Below are positions 1 through 7,729 of a stretch of DNA of 31,271 nucleotides, one piece after another. Under the pieces are notes generated by a model. The model was given only the letters and a program-made list of their open reading frames with translations, was not told the DNA's origin and did no database searches. The stretch covers positions 1 through 31,271 of the forward strand of contig JBKGYK010000036.1 of NCBI GenBank assembly GCA_046546095.1, read 5' to 3'. Position numbers and translations under genes: made by a program. The DNA comes from JAQIBY01 sp046546095 (lineage in GTDB: Bacteria; Bacteroidota; Bacteroidia; Bacteroidales; ML635J-15). Position 1 is the first letter of the stretch. Each line of letters opens with the position of its first letter.

Positions 1-1419
1 ACCGTCAACCCAACTCCGGATGCAACAATCACTGATCCGGGAGACTTCTGCTCTGATGATGCAGCAATTGATCTGACAGCAGCAACCGGCGGAGGCACCT
101 GGACAGGAGACGGAATTACCGATGCTGCAAACGGAACTTTTGATCCTTCCACAGCAATTGTTGGTACAAACAACATTACTTATGAAGTAAGCGTTTCCGG
201 ATGTACCGGAACAGACAACATCACAATTGAGGTCTTTGACACACCGGATGCAACAATCACACCGGCCGGTCCTTTCTGTGTGGATGGTACCCCGGAAACA
301 CTCAGTGCAGCAACAGAAGGAGGCACATGGTCTGGTTCAGGTATTACAGATACAGATGCCGGCATATTCGATCCTGTGTCAGCAGGCCTGGGTACACATC
401 TGATCACTTATTCTGTGAACAACGGAGACTGCTCAGATTCCGATCAGATAGAAATTGAAGTTGTGGATGCACCTGATGCAAGCATAGATCCTGTCAATCC
501 TGTTTGCCTGAATGATACAGCATTCACCCTTACTGCTGCGACACCCGGAGGTATATGGTCAGGAGCGGGGATTACAGATTCAATTGCAGGCATTTTTGAT
601 CCTTCTGTTGCCGGCGTTGGTGATCACACCATCACCTATACAGTTTCACTGGGAACATGCGGCAACACCGGCCAGATCACAATTGAAGTAATGGAAACAG
701 CCGATGCAAGCATTGAGCCTGCCGGTCCCTTTTGTTACGGAGACTTCACTGTAAATCTTGAAACAGCAACCGGTGGTGGTACCTGGACAGGTGAGCATAT
801 CAACCAGGATGGGATTTTTGACGTAGGTGCTGCCGGGCCGGGCACATACACGGTCACCTATTCAGTTGAAGGAACTTGTGGTGACAGTGATCAACAGGAC
901 ATCGTTGTTCATCCCTCAGACTTTTCCATTGATTATGAAACCACGGATCCGCATTGTCTGGGCAGTGGTGATGGGCTTGTAGAATTCAGTGTTAACGGAG
1001 GCACGCCTCCTTATGTTTATGAATGGGAAAACGGCAGCTCAGACACCAGCTATATAGACAATCTTTCAGCAGGCACTTATAATTTCACCATCACTGATGT
1101 GCATGGTTGTAAAGAAAGTGTATCACTGATTCAGATATTTGAAGGCGATAGAGATTGCCTCCGCATTCCTGACGCATTCACACCAAATGGTGACGGTGTA
1201 AATGACACCTGGATAATTGAAAATCTGATTTTTTATGAAAAAGCAGAAGTCAGAATTTTTAATCGCTGGGGACAATTGCTTTACAGCGGAGGCCCTGAAG
1301 ATGAGCCATGGGACGGCAAATATAACGGAAAGGACTTACCTACAGGCTCTTACATGTACCTTATTCGCCTGCAGAATGATATGGAAGATATTGTAGGAAT
1401 AGTAACACTGGTTAGATAA
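1..1419 (+). CDS. T9SS type B-sorted surface/adhesin-like protein with 76-residue repeats (5' partial)
   Basis: The reading frame is open from base 1, so the true start lies outside the window; 472 residues are visible. Four tandem units of about 76 residues (from base 16) each carry a GGTW-[ST]G-x-GI-[TN]-type core, an FDP or FDV turn and an ITYxV strand with a Cys pair, like extracellular Ig/PKD-type beta domains. They are followed at about 925-1130 by one SprB-type repeat (GGTPPYVYEW, then LSAGTYNFTITD). The last 90 residues match the gliding-motility-associated C-terminal (CHU_C) domain: PDAFTPNGDGVNDTW, FNRWGQ, WDGKYNG and GSYMYLI. In this family that domain is the type B sorting signal of the type IX secretion system, so the protein is inferred to be exported through the outer membrane and held at the surface or released. 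The ligand or adhesive role is unknown. A second secreted protein follows 33 bases downstream. Confidence 0.9.
   Translation, partial: TVNPTPDATITDPGDFCSDDAAIDLTAATGGGTWTGDGITDAANGTFDPSTAIVGTNNITYEVSVSGCTGTDNITIEVFDTPDATITPAGPFCVDGTPETLSAATEGGTWSGSGITDTDAGIFDPVSAGLGTHLITYSVNNGDCSDSDQIEIEVVDAPDASIDPVNPVCLNDTAFTLTAATPGGIWSGAGITDSIAGIFDPSVAGVGDHTITYTVSLGTCGNTGQITIEVMETADASIEPAGPFCYGDFTVNLETATGGGTWTGEHINQDGIFDVGAAGPGTYTVTYSVEGTCGDSDQQDIVVHPSDFSIDYETTDPHCLGSGDGLVEFSVNGGTPPYVYEWENGSSDTSYIDNLSAGTYNFTITDVHGCKESVSLIQIFEGDRDCLRIPDAFTPNGDGVNDTWIIENLIFYEKAEVRIFNRWGQLLYSGGPEDEPWDGKYNGKDLPTGSYMYLIRLQNDMEDIVGIVTLVR
16..915 (+). repeat. Four tandem 228-bp coding repeats
   Basis: Equivalent codons recur at exactly 228-base spacing. 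The PDA or ADA unit start is at 16, 244, 472 and 700, and the codons before the GGTW/GGIW core are at 79, 307, 535 and 763. The last unit is slightly shorter before the SprB-type repeat. Base identity between units is only moderate, so the copies have diverged while keeping strict length. The array probably continues upstream of the window. Confidence 0.9.
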
Positions 1420-1452
1420 ATGAAAAAAATTAATTTTAAAGAAAACAATATT

Positions 1453-2937
1453 ATGAAAAAAATTGGTCTTATAACATTTTTGATTTTAGCTCTTGGCCTG
1501 ATGTACACGCAGGCACAGGACAATGTTGGTATCGGAACTACAACACCACACAGTTCCGCCTTACTGGATCTTGAAGCAGCAGACAAAGGCTTATTGATTC
1601 CAAGGGTACAACTGGATGACGTTACTGATGATGTTAACCCTGTGAATGGACCGGAGACCGGACTACTCGTGTACAATTCTACCGGAACATTAGCCGAGGG
1701 GTTCTATTACTGGGACGGAACCGAATGGGTTATGGTTGGCAGCGGTGGAGGAAGCTCCTGTAACACACTTGACGAAGCTTATGATTGTGGTGGTGCCGGT
1801 GTTGGAAGAACAATTACTGCTGATGCCGGAGCTGTTGAAGTAACGACCTCAACTGCTGATGGAGTAGGAATCCTTTCATCACACTCAGCAAGTGGCATAG
1901 CCATAGGCGCCCTATCAACAAGTACAAGCAGTCCTTATGCCGCACTTGAAGCCAATTCAGTTTCTACAGCAGGCACATTTTCCAACCCTGTTGGTGCTGT
2001 TTTTGGTAGTTATGATGGCACAGGTGATTGGTCAGCAGGAGTTTTAGGCCAAAATACCGGCACTGAGCCGGATGCACACGGAATAATTGGATTGGCATCA
2101 AGCGGCACTGCTGCAGGAATATATGGTGGAAATCCAAGCGGTTTTGGTGTTGTGGGAAATGCATTTTATGGTGTTTTTGGACAAGCTGAAGACCTTACAG
2201 GTGGGGGAGTAATTGGACAACTTTCTGCTGACTTGGGAGGAACACAGGCTGGATATTTGGGCGTTTCCAGAAACTCTTATGAATACGCAGTTTTTGCAGA
2301 CAATGATATTTTATTTGAGCAATATTTAGATGGTGCTGCCGGTGGAACATACACCATAAGCTTTGACGCTTCAACTGGTGATGGTCAGGTTACCGGAACG
2401 TTCAATAAAGGAGCAGGAACTTTCAAAATTGATCATCCTGTAGATCCTGAAAACAAATACTTATATCACTCTTTCGTTGAAAGCCCGGACATGATGAATA
2501 TATACAATGGCAATGAAGTATTTGATGAAAATGGTTTCGCAAAAGTTGTTCTACCAGATTATTTTGATGCGCTAAATAAGGATTTCAGGTATCAACTCAC
2601 TCCTGTAGGAGCTCCAATGCCGAATTTATATGTAGCAGAAGAAATTAGTGGAAATGAATTTGTTATTGGAGGTGGAACACCCGGCAAGAAGGTTAGCTGG
2701 CAGGTAACAGGTGTAAGGCAAGATAAATTTGCCAATGAAAACAGAATTGTTGATGAGGTTGAAAAAGAAGACTACAATAAAGGAAGGTACTTACATCCAA
2801 CTTTATTTGGCGCGCCAAAATCAAAAGGCATTCATTTAAGAGATCCGAACGAAAAACCTTCAGAAAATAAAGATTCTAAAAGAATCAATAAAAAACCGAT
2901 AGATAAGGATGCAAAACCAAAATCATTTTTGAATTAG
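1453..2937 (+). CDS. Secreted modular protein with glycine-rich repeats and conserved 'GTFKIDHP' C-terminal module
   Basis: The chosen start gives 494 residues and a clean signal peptide (MKKIGLITFLILALGLMYTQAQ); an in-frame ATG at 1420 directly abuts the upstream stop codon but would put 11 extra residues ahead of it. The mature N-terminus has the VGIGTTTP...ALLDLEA..GLLIPRV pattern and a YYWDGTEW strand, common at the start of Bacteroidota proteins resembling tail fibres or S74 proteins. The middle (about residues 120-280) is Gly/Ala-rich with recurring GVxG, GIxG and GVFG elements that look like a beta-helical stalk. A module from about residue 315 (GTFKIDHPVDPENKYLYHSF, LPDYFDALNKDFRYQLT, KVSWQVTGVRQD) recurs as a conserved unit in many bacterial extracellular proteins, from my recollection of the family. 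The last 50 residues are Lys/Asp-rich and disordered. There is no T9SS sorting domain and no S74 protease motif. It is probably co-transcribed with the upstream T9SS protein. Function unknown. Confidence 0.85.
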   Translation: MKKIGLITFLILALGLMYTQAQDNVGIGTTTPHSSALLDLEAADKGLLIPRVQLDDVTDDVNPVNGPETGLLVYNSTGTLAEGFYYWDGTEWVMVGSGGGSSCNTLDEAYDCGGAGVGRTITADAGAVEVTTSTADGVGILSSHSASGIAIGALSTSTSSPYAALEANSVSTAGTFSNPVGAVFGSYDGTGDWSAGVLGQNTGTEPDAHGIIGLASSGTAAGIYGGNPSGFGVVGNAFYGVFGQAEDLTGGGVIGQLSADLGGTQAGYLGVSRNSYEYAVFADNDILFEQYLDGAAGGTYTISFDASTGDGQVTGTFNKGAGTFKIDHPVDPENKYLYHSFVESPDMMNIYNGNEVFDENGFAKVVLPDYFDALNKDFRYQLTPVGAPMPNLYVAEEISGNEFVIGGGTPGKKVSWQVTGVRQDKFANENRIVDEVEKEDYNKGRYLHPTLFGAPKSKGIHLRDPNEKPSENKDSKRINKKPIDKDAKPKSFLN

Positions 2938-3002
2938 ATTATACGGGATCATAGCATCACATAGGTTTTATTCATACGTAACTTAGCATGAACAAAAAAT
3001 CA

Positions 3003-3037
3003 GGGGGAACAGGAAAAAAATGTTCCCCTTTTTTTTA
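3003..3037 (+). terminator. Rho-independent terminator after the secreted-protein pair
   Basis: The 8-bp stem GGGGAACA/TGTTCCCC (3004-3011 with 3021-3028) has an A-rich loop and is followed by an eight-T run. It ends the transcript of the 1-2937 gene pair. Confidence 0.9.
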
Positions 3038-3107
3038 TGTCACAATTCTTATGAATCGCATTATCTCCCCTTTCTGCTTGTTATTGTGAGCCTTATACGT
3101 CTTTCGG

Positions 3108-3140
3108 GTTGCAAAAAAAATATTAAATGTCCTAAGTTTG
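3108..3140 (+). promoter_or_regulatory. Bacteroidota-type promoter for the unknown ORF
   Basis: TAAGTTTG at 3133-3140 is a perfect match to the -7 element TAnnTTTG. It is preceded by GTTG at 3108-3111 (3 of 4 for the -33 TTTG) with a 21-base gap. The predicted start site is near 3147, 13 bases before the first ATG of the downstream frame. Confidence 0.5.
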
Positions 3141-3159
3141 TCATACTTAGTCATTTTGG

Positions 3160-3840
3160 ATGCCGGATGATTTTTATCATGTTTACATTCAGATTCAGCA
3201 CATGAAACAAACAGGGCTCATATCAAACAGTAATTGTCTTTTCTGCATTGGCAGATTGGAAATTCAGAATATTGCTGCCTGTAATTTTATGAAAAATGAT
3301 CATTTTGACGATATAGTAGATGGGGTTTTGGGGCTCGGGGTTGAAAACATTTCACATACCAGCAGTATTGCTTTGCTGAACCACTTACCGGAAGTAGCTG
3401 ATGTCTCAGGTAATTTCCTGGACACAGGCCTTCCGGTAAGTGACCCTGAAATCTTCGAAAAATACAGAAATCCATCAGTGCGTATCAACATAGACAGAGT
3501 TTTCTCATATAGCACCAATCGCATCGACCCAACAGAAAACAAGACATTTACAGAAGAGGATTCCGGCTTATTACAGCAGTATAGGGGATATTTTGGCTGT
3601 ATAGCAAAGGATTTGTGTTGCAGTGTTGTTGGGACAACAGAACCTGAGAGTAAACATACATTTTTGTACTCTACTCCGGGTTCTGTTACCGATGCCATTG
3701 AGAACAAAAACAAGCAAAGAGGAAAGCTTACGGCGCAAGACACACAACTCACTGTCAGAGCATTACACAATAAAAATTTCTATCCCGAAACCAGCAGGGG
3801 CTCTCTCTCTTCCTGCAACTATTTGGTTTACGGTTCTTAA
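3160..3840 (+). CDS. Unrecognised protein, possible orphan gene
   Basis: This open frame encodes 226 residues from ATG 3160, or 212 from ATG 3202. I do not recognise any family. The product is mixed polar/hydrophobic with no signal peptide or membrane segment, a CxxC near the N-terminus of the shorter form (NCLFCIG), an acidic middle (NKTFTEEDSG) and a basic stretch (ENKNKQRGKL). Support for coding is contextual: a promoter match lies just upstream and a good plus-strand terminator starts 4 bases after the stop. The opposite strand also has a 156-codon open frame (3300-3770), but it is rich in Cys/Ser/Val, lacks such signals and looks like a shadow. It could be a lineage-specific gene, a decayed remnant or chance. 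The choice between the two starts is open. Confidence 0.45.
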   Translation: MPDDFYHVYIQIQHMKQTGLISNSNCLFCIGRLEIQNIAACNFMKNDHFDDIVDGVLGLGVENISHTSSIALLNHLPEVADVSGNFLDTGLPVSDPEIFEKYRNPSVRINIDRVFSYSTNRIDPTENKTFTEEDSGLLQQYRGYFGCIAKDLCCSVVGTTEPESKHTFLYSTPGSVTDAIENKNKQRGKLTAQDTQLTVRALHNKNFYPETSRGSLSSCNYLVYGS

Positions 3841-3843
3841 CCT

Positions 3844-3880
3844 AAAGCGGCATGGTTCCCAGCCTTGCCGCTTTTCCTTT
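3844..3880 (+). terminator. Rho-independent terminator of the unknown ORF
   Basis: A 9-bp perfect stem AAAGCGGCA/TGCCGCTTT (3844-3852 with 3866-3874) is followed by a T-rich tract on the plus strand only. It begins 4 bases after the stop codon at 3840. The other strand has no T run after the stem, so it does not serve tsaB. Confidence 0.8.
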
Positions 3881-3981
3881 TCATGATGAAATTATCTGAT
3901 AATCGAAATGTATCATACAGTCTGTCAGCCAAAATAAATCTCAACAATATAAATCCAAATAAAAAAATGACAGTAGAAATA

Positions 3982-4689
3982 TCAAAACATTTTATTCTTT
4001 GGTACAGTAGCCTGAAAAGATTTTAAATAAAAGGGTTCATAATAAGCAGTATCTTCAAATGCCTTACTGCGATACTTTTCCAAAGCAATTTCAGTCATAA
4101 ATTTAGCCTCAGGTTCAATGTCTGAAATAAACAAGGCATTCTGGTGGCGGATGATGTCCTGACATTTACCGGCACCATTACCAAAGAACACAAGATAGTG
4201 TTCCTCCAGCAAGTGACTGTATGCAGTTTCATCTATAATTTTTGCAGCCACATTTTCAACAAGATTTCCATTCCTGTCAAATACTACCTGATACACTTCC
4301 ATTCTGCGGGCATCTATCATAGGAACAAAGTAATCTGCTTTGTCTACCGGCAGACCGGATTCATTCACATGATGAAACAAGTGCTTAAGGAGAATTTCCA
4401 GAGTTGGCACGGCTATTAGCGGGATATCAGAAGCAAAACAAATGGCTTTTGCCACCGACACCCCAATCCGCAAACCCGTGTAGGAACCCGGGCCGGCACT
4501 CACTGCCACAGCATCAAGCCGGGAAAATGCCATATCTGCGCTTTTCATCATCTCCTGAATCATTATCGTCAGGCTTTTTGCATGGCTTCGGTCTTCTCTG
4601 ATGGTTTTTTCCATCAAAACATTTTCTTCTTCAGACAGGGCTACAGAGCAGGTTTTTCCTGAAGTTTCGATATGTAAAATTACTGGCAT
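3982..4689 (-). CDS. tsaB: tRNA threonylcarbamoyladenosine biosynthesis protein TsaB
   Basis: This 235-residue protein of the Kae1/TsaD-like ASKHA fold is, by family, the scaffold partner of TsaD (with TsaE) in making t6A37 on ANN-decoding tRNAs, in the cytosol. Visible hallmarks are the N-terminal phosphate-binding strand (ILHIETSGKTCSVAL) and the dimer/substrate motif AVSAGPGSYTGLRIGVSVAK at about residues 61-80, followed by the small, variable C-terminal half. Length is normal for TsaB and too short for TsaD. It is the last gene of a three-gene minus-strand operon, starting 2 bases after the stop of the membrane-fusion gene. No terminator is evident downstream. Confidence 0.95.
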   Translation of the reverse strand: MPVILHIETSGKTCSVALSEEENVLMEKTIREDRSHAKSLTIMIQEMMKSADMAFSRLDAVAVSAGPGSYTGLRIGVSVAKAICFASDIPLIAVPTLEILLKHLFHHVNESGLPVDKADYFVPMIDARRMEVYQVVFDRNGNLVENVAAKIIDETAYSHLLEEHYLVFFGNGAGKCQDIIRHQNALFISDIEPEAKFMTEIALEKYRSKAFEDTAYYEPFYLKSFQATVPKNKMF

Positions 4690-4691
4690 TA

Positions 4692-6044
4692 CTATTTATT
4701 ATTTTCGCTGTTATACAATTCGCTGATGCTTACTTTTTCCACCATCATACCATCCCTGAGCACACGTGATATCAGGCTGTATGGAGCACTCACAACTTCC
4801 TGGCCAGAAGTCAGACCTGCTTGAATTTCGATAAATTCAGTATCCTGTATGCCGGTGGAAACATCTGTCTGCTTTACTTTTCCGTCTTCATACACGAATA
4901 CTACTTCTTTCATGGGTTTATCAGTGGCTTCTGTATCATCCTTCTGTGCGCCAAAGTTATTAACTTTAGAAGAGTCCACACGCACACTGACAGACTGAAT
5001 CGGGGCAGCCAGAACATTGTGTGCTGTTTCTGTTCTGATATCAACAGTAGCTGACATGCCGGGCCGGAACGGACTTTCTTCCCCTTTATCCAGCATGTTC
5101 TCATAGGAAGAAGCAAGTATTCTGATTTTCACTTCAAAGTTGGTGACCTGGTCAGCAGCCATACCTGATGTAGTGGCGGAATTGGCAATTTCAGTAACAA
5201 CTCCATAAAATGTTGTTTGCAGGTAGGCATCTACCTCAATATCTGCAGTATCCCTCAACGCTACCTTAATAATATCATTCTCATTTACTTCAACGGTAAC
5301 TTCCATCAAATCCAGATTTGCAATACGCAGCATTTCTGTTCCGGCCATCATTTCCGTACCAACAACCCGCTCACCCTCTTCTACATCCAACTTTGATACG
5401 GTCCCTGTCATAGGAGCATACACACTTGTTTTGCTGAGATTTTCAGTGGCTTCCTTTACGGATGCCCTGGAACTAAGCACAGAAAACTCAGCGGCATTGA
5501 CATTTTCTTCAGCAGCGTTAACATCTGCCTTCCCCATTTGAAAAGAACCTAGGGCATTTTCATACTCCGATTCGGAAATGGTTCCGTCTTCATACAAGGA
5601 TTTCTGTCGCTTAAAATTCAGACTGGTCTGATTAAACTGGGCACGTGTTTGCTCGAGTCTTGCTCTTGCATTGGCCAGGTTGGCTTTTGCAGAATTCAAA
5701 GCCGCCTCTGCCCGGTCAAGATTGGATTCATAAATATCAGGTTTGATTTTAAGGAGAAAGTCACCTTTTTTCACCTTGTCCCCTTCTTTGACTCTTAACT
5801 CAATAATTTCCCCTGATACGTCAGGACTGATTTTAACCTCCGTTTCCGGCTGGACTTTACCATTGGCTGTTACAGTTTCTATGATGCTGCGCTTTTCGAC
5901 TTCTGCACATGCAACCTTATGGCCGATATCCTGACCAAACCAGCCGGCTTTACTACCCGCAATGGCGAGTATAATGAGCAGCACCGCAGCCATAAAAATA
6001 ATGCGAACCAGTTTCTTATTTGACATTTTCTTAGATTTTCCCAT
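4692..6044 (-). CDS. Efflux periplasmic adaptor (membrane fusion protein, HlyD/MacA-like)
   Basis: This 450-residue adaptor links an inner-membrane pump to a TolC channel. It has a Lys-rich N-terminus and one membrane anchor (about residues 12-31). A lipoyl-like half (ISPDVSGEIIELRVKEGDKV, about 70-90) is followed by a long Ala/Asn/Glu-rich coiled-coil hairpin (about 105-205), the returning lipoyl half (VYAPMTGTVSKLDVEEGERV), a beta-barrel domain and a membrane-proximal domain ending near VSAPYSLISRVLRDG. The pattern fits MacA-type adaptors of ABC pumps better than AcrA types, because it is anchored by a TM helix and not a lipid (inference). It lies 2 bases downstream of the TolC-family gene. 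No MacB-like ATPase/permease or RND pump lies next to it; tsaB follows instead. A second in-frame Met at residue 7 is a possible alternative start. Confidence 0.9.
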   Translation of the reverse strand: MGKSKKMSNKKLVRIIFMAAVLLIILAIAGSKAGWFGQDIGHKVACAEVEKRSIIETVTANGKVQPETEVKISPDVSGEIIELRVKEGDKVKKGDFLLKIKPDIYESNLDRAEAALNSAKANLANARARLEQTRAQFNQTSLNFKRQKSLYEDGTISESEYENALGSFQMGKADVNAAEENVNAAEFSVLSSRASVKEATENLSKTSVYAPMTGTVSKLDVEEGERVVGTEMMAGTEMLRIANLDLMEVTVEVNENDIIKVALRDTADIEVDAYLQTTFYGVVTEIANSATTSGMAADQVTNFEVKIRILASSYENMLDKGEESPFRPGMSATVDIRTETAHNVLAAPIQSVSVRVDSSKVNNFGAQKDDTEATDKPMKEVVFVYEDGKVKQTDVSTGIQDTEFIEIQAGLTSGQEVVSAPYSLISRVLRDGMMVEKVSISELYNSENNK

Positions 6045-6046
6045 GA

Positions 6047-7489
6047 TTATTGGCTTATTGATATGGGTATTCCCCTGTAAAAATCAAGTATTTTTTGCTT
6101 AAACACAAACTCATATTTGGCCTGAAGCAATTCAGATTCCGTATTGTTGAGTTGAGATTTTGCCGTATTGTATTCCAGCGATGTTACTAGTCCAACATTA
6201 AACTTTTTCTCTGTATAGCGAAAAGATTCCTGCATGGCTTCCAGTGCTTTTTGGGTAGCAAAATATTTTTTCATGGCAGCACGGGCATCGGCATGAGCCT
6301 GTTGGATTTCCTTCAGCAACTGCTTGCGTGTACTTTCCAGATTATACCTGGCACTTTCATAATTTATTTTGGCGTTTGATACGGATGTATTCACCTGCCA
6401 TCCGTTAAAAATCGGAATACTAAGGCCCAGGCTGAGTGATGTACTGGCATTATCACGAATCTGATCTGAAAAAGATTTGGTTTTGTATGTATAATCAAAA
6501 TTGTACTGATACACATCAAAAATATCACCACCATTATCCTGATTGATGGCATAACCAATTGGTATGGGATCTGCAGGAACAATCTCGTCTATCTCCTGCC
6601 GTGCATCGCTATAGCCAGAACCATATGAAGCAGAGACGCTCAGACTTGGGTACATTCCACTGCGGGCAATGGAAATATCTTTGCGTGCAATTTCCATATT
6701 CAGCTCTGCACTTTCAATTTCCGGCATATTCATTTCAGCTTCCAGATATACCTGATATGCTTCAGGAAGAAGTTGTGTTTCTTCCAGGGCTTCCAGTTGA
6801 GGACTAAGAATTTTGAAATTTTTTACGGTATCCAGCTCCAGAAGCTGTTTTAAATTCAGGTAAGCCATTTCCAGGGTATTTTCAGCAGACACCAACTGCA
6901 ATTCTTCATTGGCAAGCTGGGATTTGACTTCCAGCAGATTGCCCCGGGCGAGTGAACCGGCCTCCACAAGCCTGCGTGTATTTTCCACCTGCGCTTCTGT
7001 TGTGGAAACCTGTGCCATATTGATATCAACAAGCTCTTCACTGAATAAAACATTAAAAAATGCATTGGCAATGGCCACTGAAATATCATTTTTTGCACGC
7101 TCCAGTTCCTGCAAACCGGCTTCAAGATTAAGCTGTGATTTTTGTATCTCATGATATTTTCTGAATCCGTTAAACAAATCCATTCGTGTAGAAATATCCA
7201 TATTGAAGGAGCTGGTATTATCTTCAGAAAACTCATTGGTGTACATGTCCACGGAACGTCCGAACGTGAAGTTTTGGTAAGCACCGGAATTAACCGATGG
7301 CAGAACGCTCATCTTTGAGCTAAAGACCTGATTCTTCTGGTAATCGGTATTGAGTTCCTGCTGTTTAATACTAAGATTATTGTCGATGGCATATTGAATG
7401 CACCGCTCCAGCGACCATGCTCCATCCTGAGCCACAACCCCCATTGGCAGTAAAAACAGCATGACCAGAATAATTCCGTTGTTCTTCAT
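6047..7489 (-). CDS. TolC-family outer-membrane efflux protein
   Basis: The 480-residue protein begins with a signal peptide (MKNNGIILVMLFLLPMGVVAQ). The two structural repeats of the outer membrane efflux family follow: WSLERCIQYAIDNNLSIKQQ starts repeat 1, and helix-rich segments with LEVKSQLANEELQL and LNLKQLL end it. A second repeat starts near IESAELNMEIARKDI and ends with VGLVTSLEYNTAKSQLNNTE, the usual C-terminal helix motif. It forms the trimeric channel-tunnel that receives substrate from the adaptor encoded 2 bases downstream. An insertion in the second half is Tyr/Asp-rich (YQYNFDYTYKTKSFSDQ). It is the first gene of the operon; I could not identify a convincing promoter in the 240 bases between it and the TonB receptor. 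Confidence 0.93.
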   Translation of the reverse strand: MKNNGIILVMLFLLPMGVVAQDGAWSLERCIQYAIDNNLSIKQQELNTDYQKNQVFSSKMSVLPSVNSGAYQNFTFGRSVDMYTNEFSEDNTSSFNMDISTRMDLFNGFRKYHEIQKSQLNLEAGLQELERAKNDISVAIANAFFNVLFSEELVDINMAQVSTTEAQVENTRRLVEAGSLARGNLLEVKSQLANEELQLVSAENTLEMAYLNLKQLLELDTVKNFKILSPQLEALEETQLLPEAYQVYLEAEMNMPEIESAELNMEIARKDISIARSGMYPSLSVSASYGSGYSDARQEIDEIVPADPIPIGYAINQDNGGDIFDVYQYNFDYTYKTKSFSDQIRDNASTSLSLGLSIPIFNGWQVNTSVSNAKINYESARYNLESTRKQLLKEIQQAHADARAAMKKYFATQKALEAMQESFRYTEKKFNVGLVTSLEYNTAKSQLNNTESELLQAKYEFVFKQKILDFYRGIPISISQ

Positions 7490-7729
7490 AGCGTTAACTT
7501 TTCCGGAAACAAATTCTCCGTAAAGGCTACCAATTTACGAAAAATCCACAAGTTTCATGTTTCTGCAATCAATTATCTGAATTTCTCCGCTTTCAACAAA
7601 CATCGCAATTGTTCACAACAATGTCAAGCCTATCAGGCAAGTTTAACACAGCTTTAAGCCCGCAGCATTTGATGTGCGGAGATTTATCATTGATGATATG
7701 TAGACTGGCACAAAAGGTGGAAAAAATCC

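Noticed and set aside
3020..3205. Short plus-strand frame with a lipobox-like LSGC after a hydrophobic run
   Set aside because: Its ATG lies inside the upstream terminator hairpin, and the promoter element falls within the frame; probably chance.
3300..3770. Minus-strand open frame of 156 codons opposite the unknown ORF
   Set aside because: Skewed to Cys/Ser/Val/Pro with no domain, no start or end signals; the plus strand has promoter and terminator.
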